From Pagrus major (taxonomy: Eukaryota > Chordata > Actinopteri > Spariformes > Sparidae), in NCBI RefSeq assembly GCF_040436345.1, contig NC_133218.1, positions 5,954,484 to 6,018,483 of the forward strand: 64,000 nucleotides of DNA, given 5' to 3'. Position numbers and translations under genes: made by a program. Numbering within the stretch: position 1 is the stretch's first letter; each line of letters opens with the position of its first letter. Below are positions 25,791 through 38,690 of this stretch, piece after piece. The notes under the pieces are model-generated. The model saw nothing but the letters and a program-made list of their open reading frames with translations, was not told the DNA's origin and searched no databases.

Positions 25791-26829
25791 GATCCCAACC
25801 AGTCAGCTGTCCCTGGCCGAGATGCAATAGAGAAACACCCTCTGCCTGCCTCTCACTGTCACTCACCCACCGGACATGAGAGGGAGCTATGAACTCTTAG
25901 AATAGCGGGCTCTCCTTGGTATGCACTAAATACTTTAAAAAACATTTGCATGCACATTCACTCTTGCAGAACTTGCTACAACCTCTGCCTTTTTACAAGA
26001 AACATCTTGCATTTAAATAGGTCTGTGCTTTTTACAGATCTCATAGTGACTCACAATCACTTCAGTGATGGTTAAGATATTTGCTCAAATGACAAAGCTT
26101 TGAAGAATTTCTCCCCTATCATTTAAAATGTCACAATTAATTAGTGGCTTCACTAAACTGCACTGAATCATTGGTGCGGATTTATTGACTCAAGTAAAAA
26201 AAAAAGAAAAAAAACTTCAAAGTGGCCCTTTACTTCTCATTCTTATTGAGTGTAATAATGGGAAGTAATAAGTCATGGCTGGCAGGTATCCATCCAAGGG
26301 GAGAAAAACAGAAGACATAAGTGCTCAGAAGTAGTCATTTCTGTGTCAGGGGTCATGCGCTCTTTCACGTTTTGTGTTTGTATTCTAAGTCACAATTTAT
26401 TGCCTTACATACCTGGCCTTTCCTTGGACTCACCACTTCAAAAGTTTATATGGTCCCTAATGACGTGCTCCCCTGAGGAGGTCAGGGCTGTAGGCCTGAG
26501 AGAGAGGGACTTCTGGCCGCAGCAGGTCTCCTTCTCATCTCTAAACTGGGGGTCGTAAAGACCTGATCTATTAGGTGTCACTCTGACCTGTTCACCTGTC
26601 CCTTCTATCACCTCGAAGACAGTTCACACTCTGCACCAATTATTACAAATACCAAAAAAACAACTAGACATTAAAATTAATGCAAAATTCTAGATTTTTT
26701 TCAATTAATGTTTCGTAATTTAATTAGTAATTAATTAAAGAATAAAACTATTTTTTCATGTAGGTGGACTACAGTTCATTAGAAGTTTACAGTACAGACC
26801 GACAATCCAATTGCTACTTTCTCATGGTG

Positions 26830-27330
26830 AAGGGGTTTGTGTGACCCAAGAAGCTGTGTTGTCAGGGGAAAGTTGCACCTGGATGGGTCCCCCTTGGCAA
26901 ATTGCTACCAGGAGAGAGGCCAGACAAGGCGATTCCAAGACCCCTATGAATTGGCCTCACAGCAATGAGTGACCTTGCCTGGAATCTGGAAACTGGGGCC
27001 CCCTCCTGTAGACAGGCCTGCAAGGGGTGCTTGCAGGCGAGATCTTAGTGGCTGGGCCCACAGGGTCTGGTCAAGCTCAACACAACGCAGGGTCTCTATG
27101 TGGGCTCACTTCCTGCAAGGATCTGTGTTGGGTTATAGTGCCATGCCAGTTGGGCAGCCCTTGGAGGACTTGCCTTCAGAATGATGGGAAGGGAGCTGGA
27201 GCCAGTCCAGGAGATTGAGCCATACCATTGCAATGAAGCTGACCTCCCTTTTACACACAGCACAAACTGAGGATCAGTGCCCTGGCACACCAGGTCGATG
27301 GCCGACCATCGGTCAATGTTGGGGCAAACG
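26830..27330. repeat. GC-richer block, possible degraded transposon
   Basis: Base composition is distinctly richer in G and C than the flanks, with several short broken ORFs on both strands and no splice structure. It looks like an old insertion of a retroelement or a repeat leader, but I cannot name the family. Confidence 0.3.
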
Positions 27331-29372
27331 CTGGGTGTTTGGTTTTTGCTTTTTTGTCAAATGAGCATGTTGAATTGGCAGCGGACCCCGTTAGTGAGAG
27401 AAATCACTCTGAATAGCCGTTCACTTAAGGCAATCAGTGCGTGAGAAGAGAAATGGAAAAGGAAAGGGGCCCTTGGGGCTGTCATTGTAGTATCCATGAC
27501 ACATTTTATTTTTCATTCCACCTTCACTAACGTGATTTGCAACTTTTTATCAAACAAGTTCTTGATTATAAGTGACTATATTAGTGAGAGGGTGGTGAAA
27601 AATATAGGCAAATGCTACAGCGGTTTGTATATCTGCAGTCCGGATTCTTCTGGTTTCCCTTTTTGAATGATGACTACAGACTAGCCCCATCTGATGGTAC
27701 AGAGAGTTATTTCCTCACACGTAGGCGCAGAACGTGAAGGCTAGTTGGCTGTTGGCTGTAGTCTTTGTATTGTCTTTTTGGCCAAGACGTAGGCAACGTA
27801 AAGCAGCACAACAGTCGGCCTTCATTGCTGCTAGTTCTTTAATGTCGGTTAAGTTGAGAGGACGTTTCATGGAGAGGCCATAGCCTGAGGAATCAGGGGA
27901 GCCTTGCCCATCCCTGCTGGAAATCAATTTGATAATTAAAAAGCATCACAGTCAAGAGAATGGCATTTAGGATTATTTCCCAAGCCACTGTAAAATGACT
28001 GGAAGACTGGAAAGCTCTCCACCACTTCCTTTGCACTAAGTAGCTGCATATCTCACCATTCCAGCCAGTAACCACTTGGGGAAAGGTCACTTCCAGTACT
28101 GTCACTCCTCCACGTGCTGACCGTTTCATGGCATTTGGTTTGAGGTTGGGGTGCTGAAGGAATGGAGGGTATGTTTTACTGGATAAGCAGTTGTTCAACT
28201 AGTGACCCTTGTTCTCACCTTGGGTTGGGTCAGTGGACACAAGGAAATGATGAAAAGGGGGACTGCATGGAGATGTCTAACAACTTTGCTGCCATAATTG
28301 AAAGCCAAGTGATGTGACAATGTAAAGGTTTAGTTTATGCAGCTGAGCAGTCCAACAGCATGCAGCTGTAACATATCTTGAATAGTTGATTGCAGCAGTT
28401 AAATGTACCTCTTTGTAAGTTTTTTACAACAGTCCCACGTTGACAGGTTAAGGGCGACACCATTGATCTTACATGATGAGGAAAGGGGAGACGAGGAAGC
28501 AGTAGACTTCAAACCCTCTTCAACATATTAGGTTTTGGTGCCCTGACTTTGTTCTTGAAAGGTGTTTAGGCTTACAACACATAAGATTAGTTTTTATGTT
28601 CTGAACAGATCAAATATCTTTGTTGTAGGATCTGGTTTTGAGCATTCACTGCTGAAGTAGTGCCCTGTTTTGCTTGTCAGATTTCTCTTACTGTTGTGTT
28701 CCTTCCAACTCATTTGTGTTTTTAGCCTCTGAGCTCTGAGACTGTAAGATGATCTGCCTGAGGACTTTAAATCACTACTTACAAACACATCTGGAGACAC
28801 TGTTCTTTTAGCTTACATGTTTTTTTTCTTGCATTTTTTTGTTATTTATTACTGGAGCTTAGATTCCCCACTGATTTCTTGTATCTATTTGATTCCAATT
28901 CGCAAGGCCATAATTTAATTTGAATCGATTTAATGTTGATTCAGTTGGGATATTTAAATAAAATAATACCAATTTTGCATGGATATAAAAGAAAACGAGA
29001 GAGCTAATGCTATAAAACTCTAACCTTGTGCATTTTTAAGAATAAGAAAAAATTAGAATAGAAATCTATCAAAAGATCAATTTCAGAATTTTATGAATTG
29101 ATATCGATTATTCAAATGATTGATTTGAAGACAGTCCTGTTTGTTACCTTTTCTTCTTTCTTTCCTTTATTATACTAATAATGGTTAACTTATTAATAAT
29201 GTTTTTTTTATTATAACAATGTACAGATGGTGGTAGTAGTATCACTTAGTGTAATAGAAGTGAAATTGGAGAGTAATGCAATGCCATGGAGACCTGAAAG
29301 CTGTATGTGTCCTCAGTTGACACGTTATGTATAGTGTATTTACTGTAGTCATAAATTTCCTGTACTTTATTC

Positions 29373-29373
<1 letters not shown>

Positions 29374-29403
<30 letters not shown>
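29374..29403 (+). repeat. (TG)n microsatellite
   Basis: About 14 uninterrupted gt units, followed by a second short tg run near 29421. Confidence 0.9.
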
Positions 29404-29405
<2 letters not shown>

Positions 29406-30402
29406 TGGTTGCATGCTGTATGTGTGTGTGCAGGTAGTTTGGTTTTATAGCCTGAATGGCTGCCTGCTGCCGTTCAAGGATCAAAGGCCCAGAGCTGTCT
29501 GGAGTTTACAGTAGCATAGGAAGTGCCTCACGGGCAGGCACACTAAACATGCGTGAGTGAACCTCTTTAAATCTCAATGCCTTCACTCCTGTCAGTCTGC
29601 CTCTCCACTTTGTTTATCTCTCTCTTTCTCTCTTTTTCTGAGTTATATGCTGTCTGGACGAGCGGAGGTCAGCTTTTAAAATCGTTTTAAAACTCCTTTT
29701 AATTGATTCCCATTGTTGAATGTTATGTTGAACGTTGTTGCAGCCAGTAGAGAGTCTGTGATGGGTTAGATGATTGCAGTGTAACACGCAAACATGCAAG
29801 CTCACCATGAACTCAAATCCCGTTCCAACTCCAAATTCAGACTAACCTCCAGCTCCAGTCACAGAGCTCTGCTCTGCGTCTGTCTGCTTCATCCAGCAAT
29901 AAATTCACAGTGGCACTTCCATTAGTCGGCCTCATTGCTGCTTTTTGTTAAGTTTATCTGTTTATTAGGCTTATGTCTAACTTTTCCTACATTGCTGTAC
30001 CATTTTACTGTCATAGACATAGCTAAAGAAACAGTCATTGTTTTAATATTTTTTCTTGTGTTTGAAGTTGGCTAGTTCAGACATGGTTCCGCATTATACA
30101 CACCAGAGTTCTGGGATTTACTTTCAATTTTTCTAATTGGAACTATATCATGCAAATCATTTCATTTGGTGAAGGCTCACTGGATAAGCAGTTGTTGAGA
30201 AAGTTGTTTCTAATCCCTCCAGTGCTGGACAGGAATATTGCTTTGTGATATATCACCCTATTGTATCTGAAGGACCTCTTGGAGCGTTTGCACGAGGCTA
30301 GATCCACAATTTATGATAGTTTCCACTATTACTGCAGAGACATCTGCCTACACACAGTGTCTGCTCTAACACTCTAAAAGCATTCCTGGAGGGAGAAGAG
30401 CC

Positions 30403-30428
30403 TGTGTGTGTGTGTGTGTGTGTGTGTT
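30403..30428 (+). repeat. (TG)n microsatellite
   Basis: About 12 uninterrupted tg units. Confidence 0.9.
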
Positions 30429-32524
30429 TGTGCTCTTTACCCTGTCTTACACTGATATGACTGCATTTATGCCAGGAGAATGGATTATGTCTAAGGTCAG
30501 TCTATTCTTAGCACTGTTTTAGACTGTTTGGGTTTAGCTTTTGCTTTCTAAATTCCATGATAATTGGGGATCTCTCGGGATGGAGCCTCACAACATTAGC
30601 TCCAACTATAAATATCTAGCTTACGAACACACACACTCACACACGTACGAACATTGTACAGTCATTCACACGCACACAGAGTGATGCAACTTTTGGAACA
30701 GATGATTGTTTTTGTAAATAGTGGTAAACAGGTTATAAAGCCAGATCAGTTCGAAAAGTGAAATACTTTTGTTTCTCTGGGGAAAGATCAGGAACAAACT
30801 CTTAAATTCAAATAGATTGCTGTGCTTTGTCAGCCAATATCATGCCTCTCCCAGGGTTAACCATCAGTTTGATTGATTTAAGATAGCCTTGATGAAAAGG
30901 AATATTTGCACGTTGTAAAAACTTAATCTCACCAAATCAAAAACAAGCTCTCAATTTCCCTGAAATTCTTCAAATGTGACAAAACTGCATTTTTTCCAAG
31001 TTAAATATTGTCTCACGAAAACAACAGTTTCCAAGTGTTGAGGCTGTACTCACCATTTAAGGTAGTGTACAAAGACGAATAGTGATGCTTTGACAGCAGC
31101 CTTTGCAGTTCGCAAACACACCATGGGTCTACACAATGACACACGCACACACATACACACACTGCCACTCTGCTCAGCTCTTTGAAGCTTCTCTTCCTGG
31201 GTCCTGCTGACACACTGAGCATTAGTGCAGTAAAAGGTGACACATGGTTAAAGCTCAGGTTGTCACTGCTGCCTCTGCCTGGTCTGAAGTGTGAGATGGA
31301 GGTTCCTAATGTTCCTTGGTCTCCCCCAATAGATTTAATTACCCACAAGGATTTCTTCTGAATGTATTGAATGAAATACATTTAGTCAAACTTGACTGTG
31401 TTGCCAGATTGTATGAGAGTTACAAATTTAGCAACAGAAATACTAAGTAGTGATGAAGTTGTTATGAAAAGTTAACATTAGAAGTTTTCTGTTTAACATG
31501 CACTGATTTGTTGGTAGTCACTCTTTGTGATGTTGCAGGCAGTTGCAGTGCATTAGGGCTGGTGTAATCGGCCTTGTTAGAGAATGTGAACTGGCGTTGT
31601 GCTTCACCGTCGGGGGAATACTCTGATCCCGTCTAATGCAGGAACAGCTGTTAGGGATCACAGTCTTAACTGCTCACCATATCTGTTCATGTATCAGAAA
31701 AAACAGAGCCTTGCTTATAAAGACACACTCCGCCTGAGTGGCTTTGAAGGAGAAAGAGGTTCTAAAATAAGCACTTTGAGTTTCTGAGTCAGGACGGTGG
31801 ACAGTTTACATAGAAACCTCTAATTCAGTTCGTATTTATAATTTGAAGCATAAATGCATGAAGAAAAGATACCAGCTGTTTTCTGGAGTACAAATGAGTC
31901 ATTTTGTGCGCCATTTAACTTGTCATTAGCTGTTTACCAGTTTTTTTTATATTTACCAAGGACAAGAATCTTGTCGTTACCCCTCATGTAATGTCGTATT
32001 CTCTCAAGTATGGGATTCCACTTACTTCCATGTGTCTCCTAGTGAATTTATCTCTGCAGCATTTTCCACTTTTGTCTTTCCACTAATCCCACTTTTTTGA
32101 TTGAAGTGCATCAATTTTTTTAACCATTTTACACCCACTTCCTCCTGGGGTGGTCCGCCTAATTTATATATACATATATATATATATTTGATTGTCAGTT
32201 GGGCAGCTGGTCTACAAATTTGGCCCAGATTGAAATCCTTTTGTTTGACGTTTGTGGATAGCTAACCTAGAAACCGTAATAACTTTGGTTATCCTTAACT
32301 CATCCCAGACCATCATCGGTTCAGAATTTTACTTTGTTTGATACTTTGATTTATGACCAACTACTTGCAAGATTAATGACATATCAATATAAAATATCAT
32401 ACCTGCTGAGAGGGGTGTTCCAATCCAGTAAATTAAAACCGATCAAATAAACGTAATTTATGTATTAGAATGCACTGGTATCAGATCAGTGCTCATTATC
32501 TGCAGATACACGAAGTTCAGGCAT

Positions 32525-32640
32525 TGGAATTGGCATTGAGAAGTAAAAATGGTGTTAGCATGTTAGCATTGTAGTACTGAGCATGTTAGCATGCTGACTT
32601 CAGCATGTAATACAGCTTCAAAGCATGGCTGTAGACTCTA
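32525..32640. repeat. ttagcatg-type dispersed repeat fragment
   Basis: Repeated 'gttagcatgttagcat' and 'gcatgttagcatgctgac' phrases. This motif family occurs in other repeats of the window (for example 17745-17770). A fragment without defined ends. Confidence 0.5.
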
Positions 32641-34819
32641 GACTATGTTCAGACTGCCAACACTCTAGCCGTTAATATTGGATTTCAAAGCGCACTTTGT
32701 GTAGCTCACAGTGCGACACACAACAGCAACGTCAGATCAAGAGAGACAGAAGTGTATCTATGCAGCTGAGCAGGATCCAGGCTGCTATTAGCAGAGAAGA
32801 ATGGAAGACAACACAGAAAACAATAGTCCATGGAGTCACACTGAAATAAACGGTCTCTGTGCCTTGACAGTGTAATTGTTTGTAGAGTGAGTTGATTGAT
32901 GCTTCTGTGTTGGAAGGCCGCGTCACTAGCGTTCGGAGTTACTGACGTCTATGTCTTTAACATATCAACAAACGCAGATGTGTTGGGGACGTCTGGACCC
33001 AAAATCCAATGTGATCATTAACAAATAGCAGTGCGGACACTCCTACTTTTAGATCTGATCGGAGAAACAAATCGGATTCTTCTGTTGTCTGAACATAGCC
33101 TTTGTCTCTGTTAAGGTTTCAGTTACAGTATGTGCTCTGCCATACACTGTACCTCAGTTATTTTAACAACAAGGAAAGGAGCACATTTACGTAATTGGCA
33201 AAAGTCTAATTGACCAATATATATGATATATTTTACATCATATCTATGTAACTTTTCATAGTGACTGGCAGTCACTGAAAGGTCTACACAGTACTGCCGT
33301 CTCCAAGGCAAAACAGTGGGTGGTAAGAGCTAATTGTCTTTATTCTAGTTTGTCATTTGTTATGTCTGTATCGGTGCCCTTTTCTCTGTTCAGCCAATTC
33401 ATGGAAGGTTAAATTGCTGTGGTCACGTCCACATGAAGCACCACTCAGTTTTTGTTAACCTTCATCTCTGGGTCTGAAGCCTGTAACATTCACGGTACAA
33501 TTGTCACTAAAGTAAATTGTTTATTGGAAAATATTTCTGCTGGGGAAACCATGAAAAATGATCAGACGCTTAAGGGCAAACTCTATGCCAAATTTAAAGT
33601 ACAAGTCAAGGTTACTGAACATGGAGGTCTTGTTTTTATTTTGCTTTTCGCTCTCCCTCTCTTCTTTCCTATTTACTGCCTTGATTTGGTCCTTTGCTTT
33701 TGACCCATCTTGTTATCCTAGCTTTATATTATGATGAAGAAGAACATAGCTATATTAGTCTAGTAGATACTGGACTAAAACTCCATTCTGATAACTAGTC
33801 AGAGCATTCACTGCGGTGTTCGTTTATATGATGAATCTTTTCATTCTTAAAAAGTTCAACTTTCCCTGTACACACAGATGAAATATTTTATGTTTTGAAT
33901 GAATTCATATCCAAATACCCTTAGTCAACTATCAGGAGCTCAAAAAGTAGCTTGTTACATACAGGTCACAATAATACTGCAAATAGACAAGTGATACCAT
34001 AATACATATGTTACATAAATTTGAGTTTAGCTCTTAATATATCAGATATTTTTTTAGTTTTGTAAACTTATCTTAGTGAAAACATGCCATTACTTGTTGC
34101 TAAGTTGAGTATCAGAATCGAACTATACAAACCGCTCTTAATCACTCCCAGCAGCCATGTGTTGTCTAAAGACAGCTTTATTTAGAGAATTATCTGAAAT
34201 TAATACATCAGATAACAATGTACTCTGGGTGATTGCTGTCACGACGATTTTGGAAACCACAGTTGCTTTCCTCTTTGACACAAAATACTTCCAGATGCAT
34301 TAATCTCCCTGTCCTGTTTCTCGCTCTCACTTCACTGTCTTTCTCCAGCAGTTGCATCTTTGTCACGTTATCTACGTCTGTCTCTGTGTTTACAGCCATA
34401 CAGCTGTAGTGCAGGTTGTTTTACAATAATAATCACATGTAAAAAGCACAACATGCTTTTTAAAAACTGACTAACAAATAGCGTGCTAATAAAATGCCAT
34501 GGCTCGTACAGCTCTTTACATTGTAGTCTTATCATAAAAAGTAAGGGGGGATTTCAAACAGCAGGGTGCAGTGATAATAACATGTATGAGGTTCAAACAA
34601 GTGTATTAACTTCATGAAAAGAGCCATGTGTGGGGCTTTACTGAGCTAAATGGAGCACTTAATGAGCCTGGCATGAATCTGGCATTGGATGGGGATGTGA
34701 AAACGAGGGTTGCGGTACTGTGGGGACAAAAGAGCACCACAGTTATTACAATTCATCCTGAGGGGAACATGGGAACATTAATGGTTATCCATCCAATAGT
34801 TATTGATACATTTCACTTA

Positions 34820-35085
34820 CAATCTTGAATTTCAACCTCATGGAGGCACGAGAGGAAAAGTTGGGAAATCACCAAAATCTTTAGGATTTCTCCTATGGGC
34901 ACCATGGCTATTTGTACCAAATTGTATTGCAATCGATCCAAAAGTTGTTAAGAAATTTCTTTTAAAACCCCACAGTGACACAAGAGGAAAAGTCAGGGGA
35001 TCACCAACGTTATTTGGCTTTGTCCTCTGGAGGCCATGACTGACTGTTCAAAATTTCATGACTGATATTGCCATCCCCGGCGCCC
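34820..35085. repeat. two head-to-tail units of a dispersed repeat
   Basis: A unit containing gagaggaaaagttgggaaatcaccaaa, then ggatttctcctatgg, is followed about 140 bases later by a second unit with aagaggaaaagtcaggggatcacc and ctttgtcctctgg. The divergence suggests an old element. The short ORFs across it are not genes. Confidence 0.65.
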
Positions 35086-35199
35086 GATCCCAGTGTGACT
35101 AAAAATATTACAATGCAGACTGAAACTAAACTTCTTGAGCCATCTGGACTTTTACAGTTATTTTTTTTAACTTAAGCTGGGAACAGAGCAAGAGCAAGA

Positions 35200-35600
35200 A
35201 CAAGAGCTTCTTTTGCTTTAACTAATAATTCTGAAGTAAATGTTGAGTGCACAATGTAATGGTTGTAGAATAATGACACCATCAATGTTCAGATTGGTTC
35301 CCTATAAACCTCACTTTCACTGTGCTATTTTGTTGACCACAGGGCACAAAATCTCACTTTTTAAAATGAAGGCTAACTGGAGATCCAGTCAGACTGGCAG
35401 CCTGGCACCATTTCTATCTGCTTTCACATCTTCATGATAGACTAAATGATTGGATAAACTCAAGTTGTGCTCTGTATTGTTGGTAGTTGCCAGTTTGAGA
35501 ACAATGCAAAGCAATCCGGTTGTCTTTGTGACAGTGGCGCCAACTATAATACCACTTGGAAATGCTACAAGGGGGGAAATTGTCTGTTTCCACTTTAAAG
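35200..35600. mobile_element. MITE family X, copy A
   Basis: Similar over most of its length to copy B at 36670-37030: both carry 'gcacaatgtaatgg', 'ggttccctataaacctc', 'tagactaaatgattg/c', 'ccggttgtctttg / ccagttgtctttg' and 'accacttggaaa(t/c)gcta' in the same order and orientation. Ends resemble ttgctttaacta and the inverted ccactttaaa. No coding potential. Confidence 0.7.
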
Positions 35601-35892
35601 AAATCCAATTCTTCTAGTTGTGTGGTATTAAACTGGCTGACCACTGTGAAGCCGTATGTATTTTCTTGTTTGTGCTGGCCTACACCACCTGGCTGGGTGT
35701 GATGATCCTAATGAGGATGTGTCCACCTACACTGTTCAACACCAGCGGCAGACACATTGGTGATCCCTCTGGCAGTTTTATTGAAAAAATGTTGTTTGTA
35801 ATCCGGAGTGCGGATAAGTATACACTGCTGCACACACAGTGATATGTTAGAGCTCACTGCTTTACATCTTTAAACTCTTGCACACTATATAA

Positions 35893-36660
35893 TGTGGTGG
35901 TGAAAAGTACATTTACGTACAAGTGTTGCACTTAAGTACAATTTTGAGGTACTTCAGTATTTCCATTTTCTGCTACTTTATACTCTACTTCATTTCAGAG
36001 GAAAATATTAAACTTTTTACTCCAATACATTTATTCTATAACTTAAGTTACTAGTTACTTTGCAGTTTCATATGTTTCATATAACATATAGATTAATTTA
36101 TAAATTATGATACATTATCATAGATTAAAAGTGCAGTATGTAGGATTTAGTGGACTTCAAAAAATGCAAAAAACATGAAAGGCTCTCTAGAATCAGTGTT
36201 TGGTTTGTACATTCAGGGCTACTGTAGAAACATGGAGGTTCAAAATGGTGGACCTCGTGGGAAAGGACCCGCTCACTCTATTGATACAAAAAGCTCATTT
36301 CAAGGTGATGAAAACAAAACGATTCTTAGTGATTATATGCTGATGAAAACATAATTATGAATATATATATTTTCAATTTCTAATAATAAAACCCCTTAAA
36401 TCTGGCGCACTGGACCTTTAAGTTACCCACCACTATATAAAGTAGTTACACTGAGCCCCACAATTATCTGCTGCAACACATGTTAATGCATCAATAATTA
36501 TAATGGAGTAATATAATTTTTTATTTTAAATGAGTCACTCTGCACCTTTACTTTACAACTTTAGATATTTGATTAGTTTGAAAGTACTTTTGTACTTTTA
36601 CTCAAGTAAGGTTTGAAAATAAGACTTTAACTTGTAACAGTTTGGTATTGCTACTTTTAC
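35893..36660. repeat. 'stepwise' hAT-like element interrupted by a second MITE
   Basis: Left part (gtggtggtgaaaagtac, gaggtacttcagtatttcc, ttctgctactttatactc, agttactagttactttgcag) and right part (gtacttttactcaagtaagg, gctacttttaccac) belong to the same family as 8034-8914. They are separated by the TTAA-flanked element at 36129-36417. Confidence 0.7.
36129..36417. mobile_element. TTAA-flanked MITE nested in the stepwise element
   Basis: TTAA at 36125-36128 and 36418-36421 flank imperfect inverted ends aagtgcagtatgtaggattta and taaatctggcgcactggacct. It is about 290 bp and non-coding. TTAA duplications fit a piggyBac-like mechanism, although chance cannot be excluded in such AT-rich DNA. Confidence 0.65.
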
Positions 36661-36669
36661 CACTCTACT

Positions 36670-37030
36670 GACAATAGTCAAGTTTTCTGCTTCAATGTAT
36701 CATAATGAAGTAGATGTTGATTGCACAATGTAATGGATATAGAGTAATGAAACCATAAGCGTTTACAGTGGTTCCCTATAAACCTCGCTATCACTGTACA
36801 ATTTTGTCTGCCTCTGGGCTCACGGTCACCTGGGAAAAGGAAGGTTAACTCACGATCCATTTCTCTTATAGACTAAATGATTCAATAGACTCATGTTTCG
36901 TCATTGTGTTCTTGTTATGTGTGACTCGGAGGAAAACTCAAATGATCCAGTTGTCTTTGCCACAGCGGTGTCAACAATGAAACCACTTGGAAACGCTAAG
37001 AGGGAAAAGTTGTTTGTCGCCACTTTAAGT
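36670..37030. mobile_element. MITE family X, copy B
   Basis: Direct-orientation relative of copy A (35200-35600) and inverted relative of copy C (49666-49948). Its ends are mutual inverted repeats: gacaatagtcaagttttctgctt at the left and aaaagttgtttgtcgcc with ttaa at the right. Confidence 0.7.
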
Positions 37031-37256
37031 AAAAAGATCTTCGTACTTCTGATTGCCACTGGCCAACACGAAGTGTGTGAAAGTAAATTTACTTTCAGAA
37101 AACAAAAACCGAAGCCCAAAAACAAACAAGAAAAGTGAACGCTCTGTGAATCACTTGTATGGAACACTTGAGTTTCGGTTTGGAGCTGTTGCCAGCATAC
37201 AGACAGCAGGAGGGGCCAGCGAGGGAGTGAGTGGAGACACCTCTGGACAGTCATAA

Positions 37257-37258
<2 letters not shown>

Positions 37259-37307
<49 letters not shown>
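37259..37307 (+). repeat. (CA)n microsatellite
   Basis: About 24 uninterrupted ca units, the longest dinucleotide tract in the window. The Val-Cys repeat ORF on the - strand across it is an artefact. Confidence 0.95.
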
Positions 37308-37310
<3 letters not shown>

Positions 37311-38204
37311 TCAGCTGTCCTTCACTTGTATTGGCAATGGTAATTAGTGAAAATAATAAGCAGACAAAAAGGACTCGTGGTCAGAATTAATCTGCCTCGA
37401 GTGAAAGACCAAATAAGATTCCTTCTGGGGCAGAGCTCGTTTTGGATCCATCTGAAGTCCTCCTTAATCTTCTCATAGCTACTGGCTTTGGTGGAGCCAT
37501 AACCATAACACTGAGTCACTCAACTGTTCATTAGCCTCTGAGAGGAATGTCTGTGTCATGTGTTATGACAGAAGATAACGAGAGCCAGTATTTTGTGTTT
37601 TATTTTCATAACCCTCATTACAAAAGGATGACAAGTTCATGGATTCAGACTGCTTGTACACAGACATATACACAGAGATGCACGCACAGATGGGAGTTTA
37701 CATGCAAGGTTTTCTCACAACACGGAGCAAAACAAATATCTTTTGTCAAGTTTACATCTGTTGCTTTCAACACTGAGCCTAATCTCATTGGTATCTACGT
37801 GTTTATTTGCATCCACAAGTGAGTCATCATTCATGTTTGTTTGTCTACGCGGACCATCTATGCAGATGTCGCAAGTGAATCGGCGTGTGTGTTTGTGTGT
37901 ACGCATGCCGAGGCTTGTCTACGTCTGCGTGATGTATCCATGTGGTTTTTATTTTTGACAAGTCAGATAATAGCGCCTCTCTATCTCTGTCGTGCCTCCC
38001 TCTCTGTCTCATTGTAAGGATGGATGTCTTTTTAATGGTGGGGGTGGGAGAAGCAGAGCAGAGGAACAGGAGCTGATGTTGGAGGGAGAACAGTCACATT
38101 ACCCCCTTTGTATTCCTGATAGCAGCTAACTCGCCAGGACGTTTCTCTGTCTGCCTGACATGATTGGCCTTGAGCTTGCTCTGTGATTATGTAGGTGATG
38201 ATCT

Positions 38205-38690
38205 ATTAGGGCTGGGTGATATGACCTTAAAATTAGAGCCAGACTGATACAGTATATCTTTTAGCTGATATTATAAGCCTATCATAGGTTTATCGCATAT
38301 GTTGGGACAATATTAAACCTTAGATTTTTTAATAAAGAGGCTATAATGCAAAAAAAGATGCTTGGCGTAATTTGATTTGTTGTTTCAGTGCAATTATGTC
38401 ATTTTAGACAATAAAGTTTATTGTTAAACTGTAGGAAGTGTTTGATAACCACATTTGAGGGGCCATTGCAAAAAAATGTGTGTGTAGTGGCCAATTTATC
38501 AACACCAAACTTTATACTAGTATCGGTTGTGCTTTAACTAGTGCTGGGCAATATGGTGATGTAATATTGTTATTGTCATATGAGACTGTATATCATTTTA
38601 GATTCTGGATATCATTATATCATGATATGGCATCAGTGTTGTCTTTACCTCATCCTCAAAATCTCATTGTATTGATATTTTATGAAAGTA
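38205..38690. repeat. two hAT-like fragments with 'ctgggtgatatg / ctgggcaatatgg' motifs
   Basis: At 38209 agggctgggtgatatgacc and at 38544 gtgctgggcaatatggtgatg are typical subterminal sequences of fish hAT MITEs. Between them are degraded gatatt/atatca repeats. A related gggttgggtaccgaactcggtac end begins near 38753. Individual element limits are not resolved. Confidence 0.5.

Noticed and set aside
36901..37305. 134-codon - strand ORF
   Set aside because: Its N-terminal part is a Val-Cys repeat produced by translating the (CA)n microsatellite, and the rest covers MITE copy B.
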